Source of the DNA: an uncultured Fibrobacter sp.
Lineage (GTDB): Bacteria; Fibrobacterota; Fibrobacteria; Fibrobacterales; Fibrobacteraceae
NCBI GenBank assembly: GCA_947306025.1
Contig: CAMZFJ010000142.1
Span: 1-5,785 of the forward strand
Direction: 5' to 3'
Length of the DNA stretch: 5,785 bases
The position numbers and the translations under genes were made by a program. Below the pieces are notes generated by a model, which searched no databases, was not told the DNA's origin, and was given only the letters and a program-made list of their open reading frames with translations. Within the stretch, counting starts at the first letter, position 1. Each line of letters starts with the position of its first letter. This document shows, one piece after another, positions 1 through 5,753 of the stretch.

Positions 1-1549
1 CCATATCCATGTTGCACACGCAAAGAATCACGTCATTGCCCGACTTCTTGGAATAAACCATCAGCTGGTCATTCTGTGCGTAATGGAATTCGAGGTTATC
101 GTATTCCTGCAACGCAATATGTTCCTGACGAGCAACATTCAAACGGCGAACAAAGTCTTGAATGCCCGGGCCACTCCAGTTGTGAACTTTGTACTGATAC
201 TTTTCGCTATCGGCGAGTTCTTCCTTGATCGGGCTCGGAATGTTTTCGCAAAGTTCATATCCGTTGTACATACCCGTCAAGCTCGAAAGCGTTGCAGCCA
301 AGAAATAGCGCTGCTTGAACGCATTCGGTCCTTTGTATGCAAGATACTTCGGGAAGATATCCGGAGTCGTCGGGAAGAAGATTCCACGCATGTATTCCTT
401 AGCGTTAGACTGCGTGAGTTCCTTCAAATACTGTTCGAATTCCCACTTTGCAGAGCGCCATGCGAAATACGTGTAGCTCATGTCGAAGCCTGACTTTGCC
501 AGGCGATGCATCATCTTCGGGCGGGTGAAAGCTTCAGCGAGGAACACGAGTTCCGGGCGTTTTTCCTTCACATCGGCAATGAGCCATTCCCAGAACGGGA
601 ACGGTTTCGTATGCGGGTTGTCAATACGGAAAATTTCAATACCCTTGTCAGCCCAGAACAAAATAATGTTCTCGATTTCCTTCCAGAGTTCCTTGTAGTT
701 CTCGTTGTAGTAATCGAACGGATAAATATCTTCGTACTTCTTGGGAGGATTTTCAGCAAACTTGATGCTTCCGTCCGGTTCGTGATAGAACCATTCCGGA
801 TGCGACTTCACATACGGATGATCCGGGCTGCAGTTGAGCGCGATGTCGAGCGCCAAGCGGAGTCCCTTAGCACGGGCCGTCTTTGCAAAATGCTCGAAGT
901 CCTTCATCGTACCCAGTTCAGGGTCCACATCGTAATGACCGCCGTGCTTGTTACCCACGGCATACGGGCATCCCGGTTCGAGCGGATTTCCCTTCTTATC
1001 AACCAAGGCATGGAGCGCATTGTTCGCGCCCTTGCGGTTCGTAACGCCAATCGGGTGGATCGGAACAAGATAAACAGTATCGAAACCGAGGCCAGCAATG
1101 TAGTCGAGCTGCTTTTCGCAATCCTTCCATGTTGCAGACTTTTTCGGGTCCGTGCCCTGGCTCTTCGGCCACATTTCGTACCATGTACCGACGCGGCTGT
1201 AAGTCGGGTCCACACGGAGCTTCATCACCGGACTTTCGGTCGGAACGTCTTTCGGTTCCTTGGTCCATGCGCAAATTTTGTATTCGTAATAGCCGATGTT
1301 GCCGACCGTGAAAGTACCTTCCCAAAGGTCATTGTCGACAAAATGCATCGGAGCCTGTTCCCACTTTTTCTTGGAAACATGGCGGTAAAAAATCGCTGCA
1401 TCGTATTTTTCGTGACTGTGGCGGAAGATGTCTGCCTGGAGAGTCACCGTGTCACCGGGTTCACGCTTGAGCATGAAACGGCCGCCCTCGATGTTCGGGC
1501 GAATATTTTCAATAACGAGATTTTCTTTTAGAGTTGGAATAGTTGCCAT
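1..1549 (-). CDS. glgE: Alpha-1,4-glucan:maltose-1-phosphate maltosyltransferase (GlgE, GH13_3), N-terminal part
   Basis: GlgE transfers maltosyl units from alpha-maltose 1-phosphate to the non-reducing ends of alpha-1,4-glucan, a cytoplasmic route to glycogen. The window holds 516 codons from the ATG at 1549; the family is usually about 650-700 residues, so the C-terminus lies beyond base 1. An N-terminal beta-sandwich-like region (about residues 1-110) precedes the GH13 barrel. Family hallmarks are CSPDHPYV at 240-247, AENPPKKY at 265-272 and FRIDNPHTKP around the nucleophile Asp310. The acid/base Glu339 lies in FLAEAFTRP, and TTPDI holds the third carboxylate, Asp397. The 29-residue gap from Asp310 to Glu339 equals that between the characterised Streptomyces residues Asp394 and Glu423 (from memory). 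A modest AGG lies 5 nt before the ATG, and a TAATAT (minus strand, 1559-1564) could be a -10. TreS, Pep2/Mak, GlgM and GlgB are not in the window. The motif pattern separates it from ordinary amylases. Confidence 0.95.
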   Translation of the reverse strand, partial: MATIPTLKENLVIENIRPNIEGGRFMLKREPGDTVTLQADIFRHSHEKYDAAIFYRHVSKKKWEQAPMHFVDNDLWEGTFTVGNIGYYEYKICAWTKEPKDVPTESPVMKLRVDPTYSRVGTWYEMWPKSQGTDPKKSATWKDCEKQLDYIAGLGFDTVYLVPIHPIGVTNRKGANNALHALVDKKGNPLEPGCPYAVGNKHGGHYDVDPELGTMKDFEHFAKTARAKGLRLALDIALNCSPDHPYVKSHPEWFYHEPDGSIKFAENPPKKYEDIYPFDYYNENYKELWKEIENIILFWADKGIEIFRIDNPHTKPFPFWEWLIADVKEKRPELVFLAEAFTRPKMMHRLAKSGFDMSYTYFAWRSAKWEFEQYLKELTQSNAKEYMRGIFFPTTPDIFPKYLAYKGPNAFKQRYFLAATLSSLTGMYNGYELCENIPSPIKEELADSEKYQYKVHNWSGPGIQDFVRRLNVARQEHIALQEYDNLEFHYAQNDQLMVYSKKSGNDVILCVCNMDM

Positions 1550-1572
1550 AATGACCTAATATTAGCAAAATG

Positions 1573-1597
1573 AAAAAGACGCGACCTTCGCCGCGTC
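1573..1597 (-). terminator. Rho-independent terminator of the lipoprotein gene
   Basis: Read on the minus strand, an 8-bp stem (GACGCGGC paired with GTCGCGTC, one G-U) closes a GAAG tetraloop and is followed directly by five U. It starts 13 nt after the lipoprotein stop codon. On the plus strand the G-U pair becomes an A-C mismatch, so the hairpin fits minus-strand transcription. It lies 24 nt before the glgE ATG, leaving little room for a separate glgE promoter. Confidence 0.85.
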
Positions 1598-1610
1598 CCA
1601 ATTTAAAGCC

Positions 1611-2879
1611 CTACTTGATTCGAATTATTTGCACATCCTTAATCCAGAAAGTCGCTTCCTTGCCACCAAGATTCAAGTCCAAGCGTCCAAAAGGATCCGT
1701 CACGAGTGCAGTAAATTCGACTTCGAACGAACGACCCGTTTTATCGACAGGCACATGTTCTTCAAAACCAATTTTTTCATACGTGATATACGATCCAAGA
1801 CGTGCCGTAATTTCTGTTTCGATGTCAGACCAAATCGTAAATACAAACTTGTATTTAGCACCTTTCACTACAGAAATATCTTCGTGGAGGAGTTGCACAC
1901 TATAGGACCGAGAACCACCCTCCGAAACATGAACCTTCATCAAATTAGATTTATCATCTTCAATTATTGCGGAATCCGCAACGCCGTCGAATTGCGTAAA
2001 GAAGATCCAGTCTTTTCCACCATCTTTAAAGTTTCCGTTTGTAATAATGTTCTCATTGAACACATTATTCAATTCATCCAATACATCAGAGGTATAATCC
2101 TTAACGGTCAAACCTTCGTCATTCGTATATTCATACCGCAAGGAGAAGAAACTTGGAATAAAGCGTTCATTCAAGATTTTCCAAACGTTTTCATTGGAAT
2201 TTTCACTTATATGAATCACGCCATCTTCGCCAACCTCTGCAGATGCAAAATCAATTCCATCGACAAAGCGATACACATGGAAAACCACGGACAAATTCAC
2301 TAAAGAATCTTGAATATCGATCTGCGAATTGCGATAAAACAAGTTGAACAACTGGAAATGGGACAATTCATAAACAAAAGGAACCTTTTTATCACCAACA
2401 CTAACACGACCAGAAATTGAGTTAAAGCCACCCTCACGAATAATCTGGAACGCAACCCTTATTTCCTTGAGGATTCCGCTAGTTGGTAAATTGATGTTTT
2501 TAAAAGGTTCACTGATGACAGCCCCGTCCGCAAACGAAACCGGGAGCACTGCAGCCCTGTCGTCCTTGTCCGGCCCAAGGTAAGAATCATCATCCTTCGG
2601 TTTTTTGTCGCTTATATAGTAGCTGCAAGTGGCGACAACCTCCGAAAGCATTAGGCGGAACGTATCGATGACCACATATTCATCGTCAGATGCGGACTTC
2701 GCCAGAGAAGCCTTTTTCGTTTCAGAATAATCAATCGAGAAATTAGCCGTAAAACCAACGTTCCTAGAAGCAATTTCAGGATTTCCAATTTCAATACCGG
2801 CCGTAGTGTCGGATTCAGAACACCCAGCTAACCACAGTCCCATAAGCACGCAACCGATTATTGAAAATAAAGAACGCAT
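1611..2879 (-). CDS. Probable outer-membrane lipoprotein with C-terminal CBM4/9-like domain
   Basis: The protein of 422 residues has no recognised specific function. It begins with a lipoprotein signal peptide: Arg2, a hydrophobic stretch, then lipobox LAGC with Cys20 as the lipidated residue. Ser at +2 suggests outer-membrane sorting. A short TTAGIEIGNPE segment follows (25-35). Residues about 65-200 look beta-rich, possibly one or two immunoglobulin-like or DUF4382-like folds (weak). Residues 277-422 open with NIITNGNF and GGKDW and continue as alternating strands, resembling the CBM4/9 beta-sandwich (PF02018), so glycan binding at the cell surface is plausible. No catalytic motif is seen. 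The start is the second of two tandem ATGs: the GGAG Shine-Dalgarno is 4 nt from it but only 1 nt from the first (2882). The regulator's TGA overlaps it as TGATG, implying translational coupling. A terminator follows. The gene looks more AT-rich than glgE. Confidence 0.85.
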   Translation of the reverse strand: MRSLFSIIGCVLMGLWLAGCSESDTTAGIEIGNPEIASRNVGFTANFSIDYSETKKASLAKSASDDEYVVIDTFRLMLSEVVATCSYYISDKKPKDDDSYLGPDKDDRAAVLPVSFADGAVISEPFKNINLPTSGILKEIRVAFQIIREGGFNSISGRVSVGDKKVPFVYELSHFQLFNLFYRNSQIDIQDSLVNLSVVFHVYRFVDGIDFASAEVGEDGVIHISENSNENVWKILNERFIPSFFSLRYEYTNDEGLTVKDYTSDVLDELNNVFNENIITNGNFKDGGKDWIFFTQFDGVADSAIIEDDKSNLMKVHVSEGGSRSYSVQLLHEDISVVKGAKYKFVFTIWSDIETEITARLGSYITYEKIGFEEHVPVDKTGRSFEVEFTALVTDPFGRLDLNLGGKEATFWIKDVQIIRIK

Positions 2880-3724
2880 CATACTCCTCGTGTTAGAGGG
2901 TACAGTTGAATGTTGACTTGCACAACTTCCTCTGCTTCACCCGCTTTGGCTGAAAAATCTAGCAGTTCTTTGCGCATAAGTTGCAAATGTTTTTTCAAAT
3001 TGGGGAAATCTTCGCGCTTTATACTAAACGTCAAGGCAGAAATATCCCTTTGCGCGCCGGGGAGCGCCGAGAGCATGTTTGCAGAAAGCTTCAACATCTG
3101 CAAATGGTACATCTTGACCATCAAATCCTGGACTTCATCGTCCGTCGTAATCAACGGGTCGCGCTGACGGAAACCGTTAGCGGTCTTCACCAAAAGTCCC
3201 ACTTCCACCAGCAACTTGAGCGATTCGGTCACCTGCGCAGGCGTCACAAGCCCACCGAGGCGTTTAGAAATCCAATCGGGAATCGGGCGGAAATCCTTGA
3301 TAGCCACCATTTCAAGAATGGCGGAATGGTGCCATTCGCGGAAAATACGGAACTGAGCCTTGTCCATCTTGTGCAGTTTAGAACGCGGGCTAGCCTTCAA
3401 AAGCTGAGCGTAATAAACCTGCTTGTCCGCATCCGTCTGAGCCTGGTTGAAAAAAACGAGACTTTCAAAATACGCGGCACGTTGGCTTTCAAGTCCGAGA
3501 CCGTGAATGAGCTTTACTACCGTATTCTTTGTAATGTTTCTCTTGCCGTCAATCGTGAGTTTCAGATGGGCGTGACTCGAAAGCCCAGCCTTCTCTGCGA
3601 AGAAACGGAGGCTAAACGCTGGAACCGTCTTCTTCTTATACTCATAGTAGTCCCGCAAATACACACGGTAGTTCGTGTATTGCAGAACATCAGGTTCAAC
3701 TATGCGATTTTCTCCTGTATCCAT
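2879..3724 (-). CDS. TIGR02147/DUF4423-family protein, probable DNA-binding regulator
   Basis: This 281-residue protein matches the TIGR02147 family in length and layout; the family is expanded in Fibrobacter and also seen in Bdellovibrio-like bacteria. The N-terminus has the typical YTNYRVYLRDYYEYKK opening (16-31). Then comes a Xre-like helix-turn-helix region, about 37-78, containing FFAEKAGLSS and IDGKRNITKNTVVKLIHGLGL-type helices. The YFESLVFFNQA stretch (85-95) is also typical. The DUF4423 portion includes a possible winged-helix segment (about 150-190, with LLVEVGLLVKTANGF) and the conserved RDISALTFSI (225-234). NIQLYPLTRGV forms the end. There is no signal peptide, so it should be cytoplasmic. 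Direct DNA binding is an inference from the fold; the family's function has not been well defined. It overlaps the lipoprotein start, so the two are probably co-expressed. No other ATG lies near the start. Confidence 0.9.
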   Translation of the reverse strand: MDTGENRIVEPDVLQYTNYRVYLRDYYEYKKKTVPAFSLRFFAEKAGLSSHAHLKLTIDGKRNITKNTVVKLIHGLGLESQRAAYFESLVFFNQAQTDADKQVYYAQLLKASPRSKLHKMDKAQFRIFREWHHSAILEMVAIKDFRPIPDWISKRLGGLVTPAQVTESLKLLVEVGLLVKTANGFRQRDPLITTDDEVQDLMVKMYHLQMLKLSANMLSALPGAQRDISALTFSIKREDFPNLKKHLQLMRKELLDFSAKAGEAEEVVQVNIQLYPLTRGV

Positions 3725-3731
3725 ACTCTAT

Positions 3732-3760
3732 AAGATAGAAGTGTTTCGAAGCATTTTCAA
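3732..3760 (-). promoter_or_regulatory. Candidate sigma70-type promoter for the regulator-lipoprotein pair
   Basis: On the minus strand TTGAAA (3755-3760) and TATCTT (3732-3737) are separated by exactly 17 nt. The -10 box ends 7 nt before the regulator ATG at 3724, so the transcript would be nearly leaderless. That fits the absence of a convincing Shine-Dalgarno there (only GAG, 1 nt from the ATG). Surrounding DNA is A/T-rich, which raises the chance of an accidental match. Confidence 0.4.
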
Positions 3761-3789
3761 AAATTAAAAAATCTTTCTCGTTTACCCAA

Positions 3790-3805
3790 GTAACCATTTG
3801 GTTAC
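3790..3805. promoter_or_regulatory. Perfect palindrome, candidate operator
   Basis: GTAACCA and TGGTTAC form 7-bp perfect arms around a central TT. The site lies 30 bp upstream of the predicted -35 box of the regulator gene, a position typical of activator sites. There is no U-run, so it is not a terminator. An autoregulatory site for the TIGR02147 protein is a guess based on position alone. Confidence 0.45.
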
Positions 3806-3856
3806 AGGACATTGACCAACAACCATCAGAAATTTGACGTTAAACCGTTGCGAGAA

Positions 3857-3972
3857 CACAAGTTGTGGGGGAAGTCTCCCCCTGATTTCTGTTCCGTCAG
3901 GCTAAAGACTTAGAAAAGGGTTGGTGAGCCTTGCCGAACCATCCATCACCCCCTCTAGCGGGGACACCCCGC
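3857..3972. repeat. GC-rich intergenic segment with several inverted repeats
   Basis: The gap of 280 bases between the acetyltransferase and the regulator (3725-4004) holds no convincing gene. This part contains CACAA-G-TTGTG (3857-3867), GGGGGA-AGTC-TCCCCC (3867-3882), a bulged GGTT..AACC hairpin (3919-3940) and GCGGGG-ACA-CCCCGC (3958-3972). Runs of G and C contrast with the A/T-rich promoter next to it. The arrangement resembles a dispersed structured intergenic repeat. On the minus strand the 3919-3940 hairpin is followed by CUUUUCU, so it may act as a weak terminator for the acetyltransferase; the other hairpins lack a U-run. Confidence 0.45.
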
Positions 3973-4004
3973 AACGCCCCGAAATTCAGACGAGAGCGCG
4001 ACAG

Positions 4005-4637
4005 TTATTCCGCATCAAGCAAGTCGCGCGCAAGAAGCGAGAATCGCAAATGGTCCTCGAACTTTCCGTGAAGGCATTCGTATTCGCGGCACAGACCTTC
4101 TTCTTGGAAGCCCGCACGTCGGGCAACCGCAGCACTCTTCGGATTACGGACCGACGCCGTAAGTTCAAGCCGGTTCAGCCCCATCGCAAAAGCTTCGCTC
4201 GATGCCAACAACAACGCTTCCGTCGCCAAGCCTCGACCGCAAAAATTCTTTCCAAGCCAATAGCTAACTGTTGCCGAACGATGCTTCCACTGCACCCAAC
4301 CCAGCGTAATGCAACCGGCGATTTTTTCACGCGATCCGTTTGAATCCTCACCCTCCGGAGCCTTTTCGAAAATGCCCCAGCAAGCGCCATTCGCCATCTG
4401 CGCCTGCAAGTTCCAAGAATCGATTCTTGAGGCAACATTTTCAACCGAAGTACATTCCTCCGGCCACGGCAAATGTTCCTGCAAAAACGCGCGTGATTCA
4501 TCAATCAATTCGAACAGCGACTGCGCGTCCGCTTCACCGAGCGGCCGCAACACAACCTGCTCACCGACGATTTCCTCTAACGAAAATTCAACAGGCTCAT
4601 CACCGAAATTCATATCATGTTCCAAGGCATCACTCAT
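4005..4637 (-). CDS. GNAT-family N-acetyltransferase, RimJ/RimL-like
   Basis: This 210-residue cytoplasmic enzyme should transfer an acetyl group from acetyl-CoA to an amine. The fold begins at about residue 24 with GEQVVLRPLGEADAQSLFELI, as in the Acetyltransf_3 (PF13302) RimJ/RimL group. The acetyl-CoA loop is GKNFCGRGLATEA (129-141), followed by the helix, the strand LNRLELTASV, and the NPKSAAVARRAGF motif (165-177) typical of the family. GLCREYECLHGKFEDHLRFSLLARD closes the fold. Two features are less usual: an acidic N-terminal extension of about 23 residues, and a hydrophilic insertion near 92-105. The substrate (ribosomal protein N-terminus, antibiotic or small amine) cannot be told. 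A GGA 5 nt before the ATG at 4637 supports this start; an alternative ATG is at codon 9. It is probably a single-gene unit, since a tRNA terminator lies upstream and a new promoter region downstream. Confidence 0.9.
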   Translation of the reverse strand: MSDALEHDMNFGDEPVEFSLEEIVGEQVVLRPLGEADAQSLFELIDESRAFLQEHLPWPEECTSVENVASRIDSWNLQAQMANGACWGIFEKAPEGEDSNGSREKIAGCITLGWVQWKHRSATVSYWLGKNFCGRGLATEALLLASSEAFAMGLNRLELTASVRNPKSAAVARRAGFQEEGLCREYECLHGKFEDHLRFSLLARDLLDAE

Positions 4638-4670
4638 CGCAATCCAATGCTAGCAAAACAAATCTTACTA

Positions 4671-4708
4671 GATCTTTCGACTCCGTTACACTTCGCTCAA
4701 GATGACAC
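4671..4708 (-). repeat. Dispersed-repeat-like element (TGTCAT..TGAGCGAAG..GAGTCGAAAGATC)
   Basis: On the minus strand the segment starts TGTCATCTTGAGCGAAG and ends GGAGTCGAAAGATC. This resembles a short intergenic repeat of the GTCATCCTGAGCGAAG..GTCGAAGGATC type that I recall from many bacterial genomes. CAAGAT/ATCTTG arms (4698-4703 and 4721-4726) would extend it into a hairpin. It sits about 35 bp before the acetyltransferase ATG. The rest of 4638-4806 holds no gene. Confidence 0.45.
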
Positions 4709-4745
4709 AAATGAACGATGATCTTGTCACTCCGGAAGCACGTAG

Positions 4746-4788
4746 TGCTGATAGAGTCCATTATTTCTTTGCATGGGTCCTATCAGCA
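4746..4788. repeat. Inverted repeat with 9-bp perfect arms
   Basis: TGCTGATAG (4746-4754) and CTATCAGCA (4780-4788) are perfect complements separated by 25 nt. No U-run follows on either strand, so it does not look like an intrinsic terminator. It lies between the tRNA terminator and the acetyltransferase. Its role is unknown. Confidence 0.5.
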
Positions 4789-4806
4789 GCGAGGATGACC
4801 ATACAG

Positions 4807-4837
4807 AAAACCCCGGCAGTAAAACTACCGGGGTTTT
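4807..4837 (-). terminator. Rho-independent terminator of the tRNA-Leu gene
   Basis: On the minus strand a stem of up to 14 bp (AAAACCCCGGTAGT with ACTGCCGGGGTTTT, one internal U-G) closes a UUU loop. The final four U double as the U-run. It begins 3 nt after the tRNA discriminator base. The stem is nearly symmetrical and could also stop plus-strand transcription, though with one A-C mismatch. Confidence 0.9.
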
Positions 4838-4840
4838 CAG

Positions 4841-4924
4841 TGCGGATGAAAGGACTTGAACCTTCATGCCCTCGCGAGCACTAGAACCTGAATCTAGCGT
4901 GTCTACCAATTCCACCACATCCGC
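4841..4924 (-). tRNA. tRNA-Leu, anticodon CAG
   Basis: The minus strand folds as a class II tRNA of 84 nt. The acceptor stem GCGGATG pairs with CATCCGC, with discriminator A at 4841. The D-arm contains GTGGAATTGGTAGACAC, typical of tRNA-Leu. The anticodon stem CTAGA/TCTAG holds the loop TTCAGGT, giving anticodon CAG, which reads CUG. A long variable arm (TGCTCGCGAGGGCA) follows, then the T-arm GAAGG-TTCAAGT-CCTTT. The 3' CCA is not encoded (CTG follows), so it must be added by the CCA-adding enzyme. Confidence 0.97.
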
Positions 4925-4936
4925 GTGGTGCACCAA

Positions 4937-4964
4937 ATTTTGAAAAAAAACGCCCTTTTGTCAA
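4937..4964 (-). promoter_or_regulatory. Promoter of tRNA-Leu
   Basis: A perfect TTGACA -35 box (4959-4964, minus strand) is followed after 16 nt by CAAAAT (4937-4942), a 4-of-6 match to the -10 consensus. The predicted start lies a few nucleotides before the mature tRNA 5' end at 4924. The -35 box falls inside the terminator hairpin of the upstream hydrolase gene. Confidence 0.6.
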
Positions 4965-4967
4965 GGG
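4943..4967 (-). terminator. Rho-independent terminator of the hydrolase gene
   Basis: On the minus strand a 5-bp stem CCCTT/AAGGG with loop GACAA is followed by CG and then eight U. It starts 15 nt after the hydrolase stop codon. The stem is short, but the long U-run and the position support termination. It overlaps the tRNA promoter. Confidence 0.6.
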
Positions 4968-4982
4968 GAGGTCCTTAATTAT

Positions 4983-5753
4983 CTATGGAATGGCTTCGTG
5001 AATCCACTCCATGTGCTTGCCTTTCCAATACGACCAGTCGTGTTCGCCCTCCGGGTCGAACCGGAGTTCGCAGTCCACCTGAACCGCCTCGCAGAATTTC
5101 TTTATCCAAGGAACGGTCTGGTCCGATGGGTAAAGTCTATCCTTACCGCCCTGCAAAAAACGCCACCGTCCCGAATGCATTTTTGGCGACACTGCAAGCG
5201 AAGTAGGCTCCCCCAAGAATCCACCGAACGAACTCATGAGCAAGCGGTCGTCCACGATACGGCGCCCTTCTAGCGAATAGACTAGCACGCCCAAGGAGCC
5301 ATCCGAAACGCCCACAAGCGTAACACGCTCCACCGGAGACTTGCGCCTCGCTGCCACGGAATCAAGCGCGGCATCAACCACATCAATCATGTTCTTCGTG
5401 ACCCAATGATTCTCGCGGCAAGCCGAAACGCTTATCACAATTTTTTCAGGATAAAGATTTGCAAAATCAGTACCGGCGACAAGTCCTTTGGCACAATTGC
5501 TACTGCCCATGCCTCCATGGAACCAAACCACCACGGACGACTTGGCCGCATTCGAATGCGCCGCATCCACACGCTTCGCCTTCTGCGACTTTTTCACATT
5601 CGTCGTCTTGGGCCACCAAATTCCCGTTGGGCTTTGAGCACCCGAAGTTCCAACCGGGACAAAAAAAGAATCCGGCGCATTTGGTGTAGCAAAAGCCTGC
5701 TCACCAACAAGCATCAACGCTAACAACACAGGAACAACTAAACTTAAACGCAT
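4983..5753 (-). CDS. Exported alpha/beta hydrolase (esterase-like)
   Basis: This 256-residue protein starts with a Sec signal peptide: Arg2, a hydrophobic core VVPVLLALMLVG, and a probable cleavage site after AFA at residue 22. The mature protein should therefore be periplasmic or secreted. Residues 23-72 are a low-complexity, Lys/Ala/Ser-rich lead-in. The hydrolase fold shows VVVWFHGGMG (74-83), where HGG would form the oxyanion hole. The nucleophile elbow GVSDG has Ser150, Asp205 lies in QGGKDRLYP, and His238 in GEHDWSYW, together forming a complete triad. Four cysteines (87, 112, 221, 228) could make disulfides. The pattern resembles small esterase or feruloyl/acetyl esterase-like proteins, but the substrate is unknown. 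The start is the second of tandem ATGs: GAGG lies 4 nt before it but only 1 nt before the first (5756). A terminator follows the stop codon. It may be coupled to an upstream gene. Confidence 0.85.
   Translation of the reverse strand: MRLSLVVPVLLALMLVGEQAFATPNAPDSFFVPVGTSGAQSPTGIWWPKTTNVKKSQKAKRVDAAHSNAAKSSVVVWFHGGMGSSNCAKGLVAGTDFANLYPEKIVISVSACRENHWVTKNMIDVVDAALDSVAARRKSPVERVTLVGVSDGSLGVLVYSLEGRRIVDDRLLMSSFGGFLGEPTSLAVSPKMHSGRWRFLQGGKDRLYPSDQTVPWIKKFCEAVQVDCELRFDPEGEHDWSYWKGKHMEWIHEAIP

Noticed and set aside
506..1531. Plus-strand open frame of 341 codons
   Set aside because: It is antisense to glgE. The glgE frame has family motifs and all three catalytic residues, while this frame shows no recognisable domain.
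1629..2303. Plus-strand open frame of 224 codons opposite the lipoprotein gene
   Set aside because: No domain, signal or ribosome binding site; it mirrors the coding strand's codon structure.
2981..3733. Plus-strand open frame of 250 codons opposite the TIGR02147 gene
   Set aside because: The minus frame matches a known family over its full length; this one resembles nothing and lacks a start signal.
3867..3882. GGGGGA/TCCCCC hairpin as an intrinsic terminator
   Set aside because: There is no U-run after it on the minus strand and only a broken one (TGATTTCTGTT) on the plus strand.
3857..3972. CRISPR array
   Set aside because: The inverted repeats differ from each other and no direct repeat recurs at regular spacing.
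4727..4774. 15-codon minus-strand frame MQRNNGLYQHYVLPE as a leader peptide for the acetyltransferase
   Set aside because: The AGGA is only 3 nt from the ATG, there is no run of regulatory codons and no attenuator hairpin follows it.
4841..4924. tRNA-Leu as an integration site with a neighbouring mobile element
   Set aside because: No duplicated tRNA 3' end, integrase or transposase gene is visible in the window.
4727..4936. Minus-strand open frame of 69 codons containing VVELVDTLDSGSS
   Set aside because: It is a translation of the tRNA-Leu gene and its flanks, a familiar false ORF.
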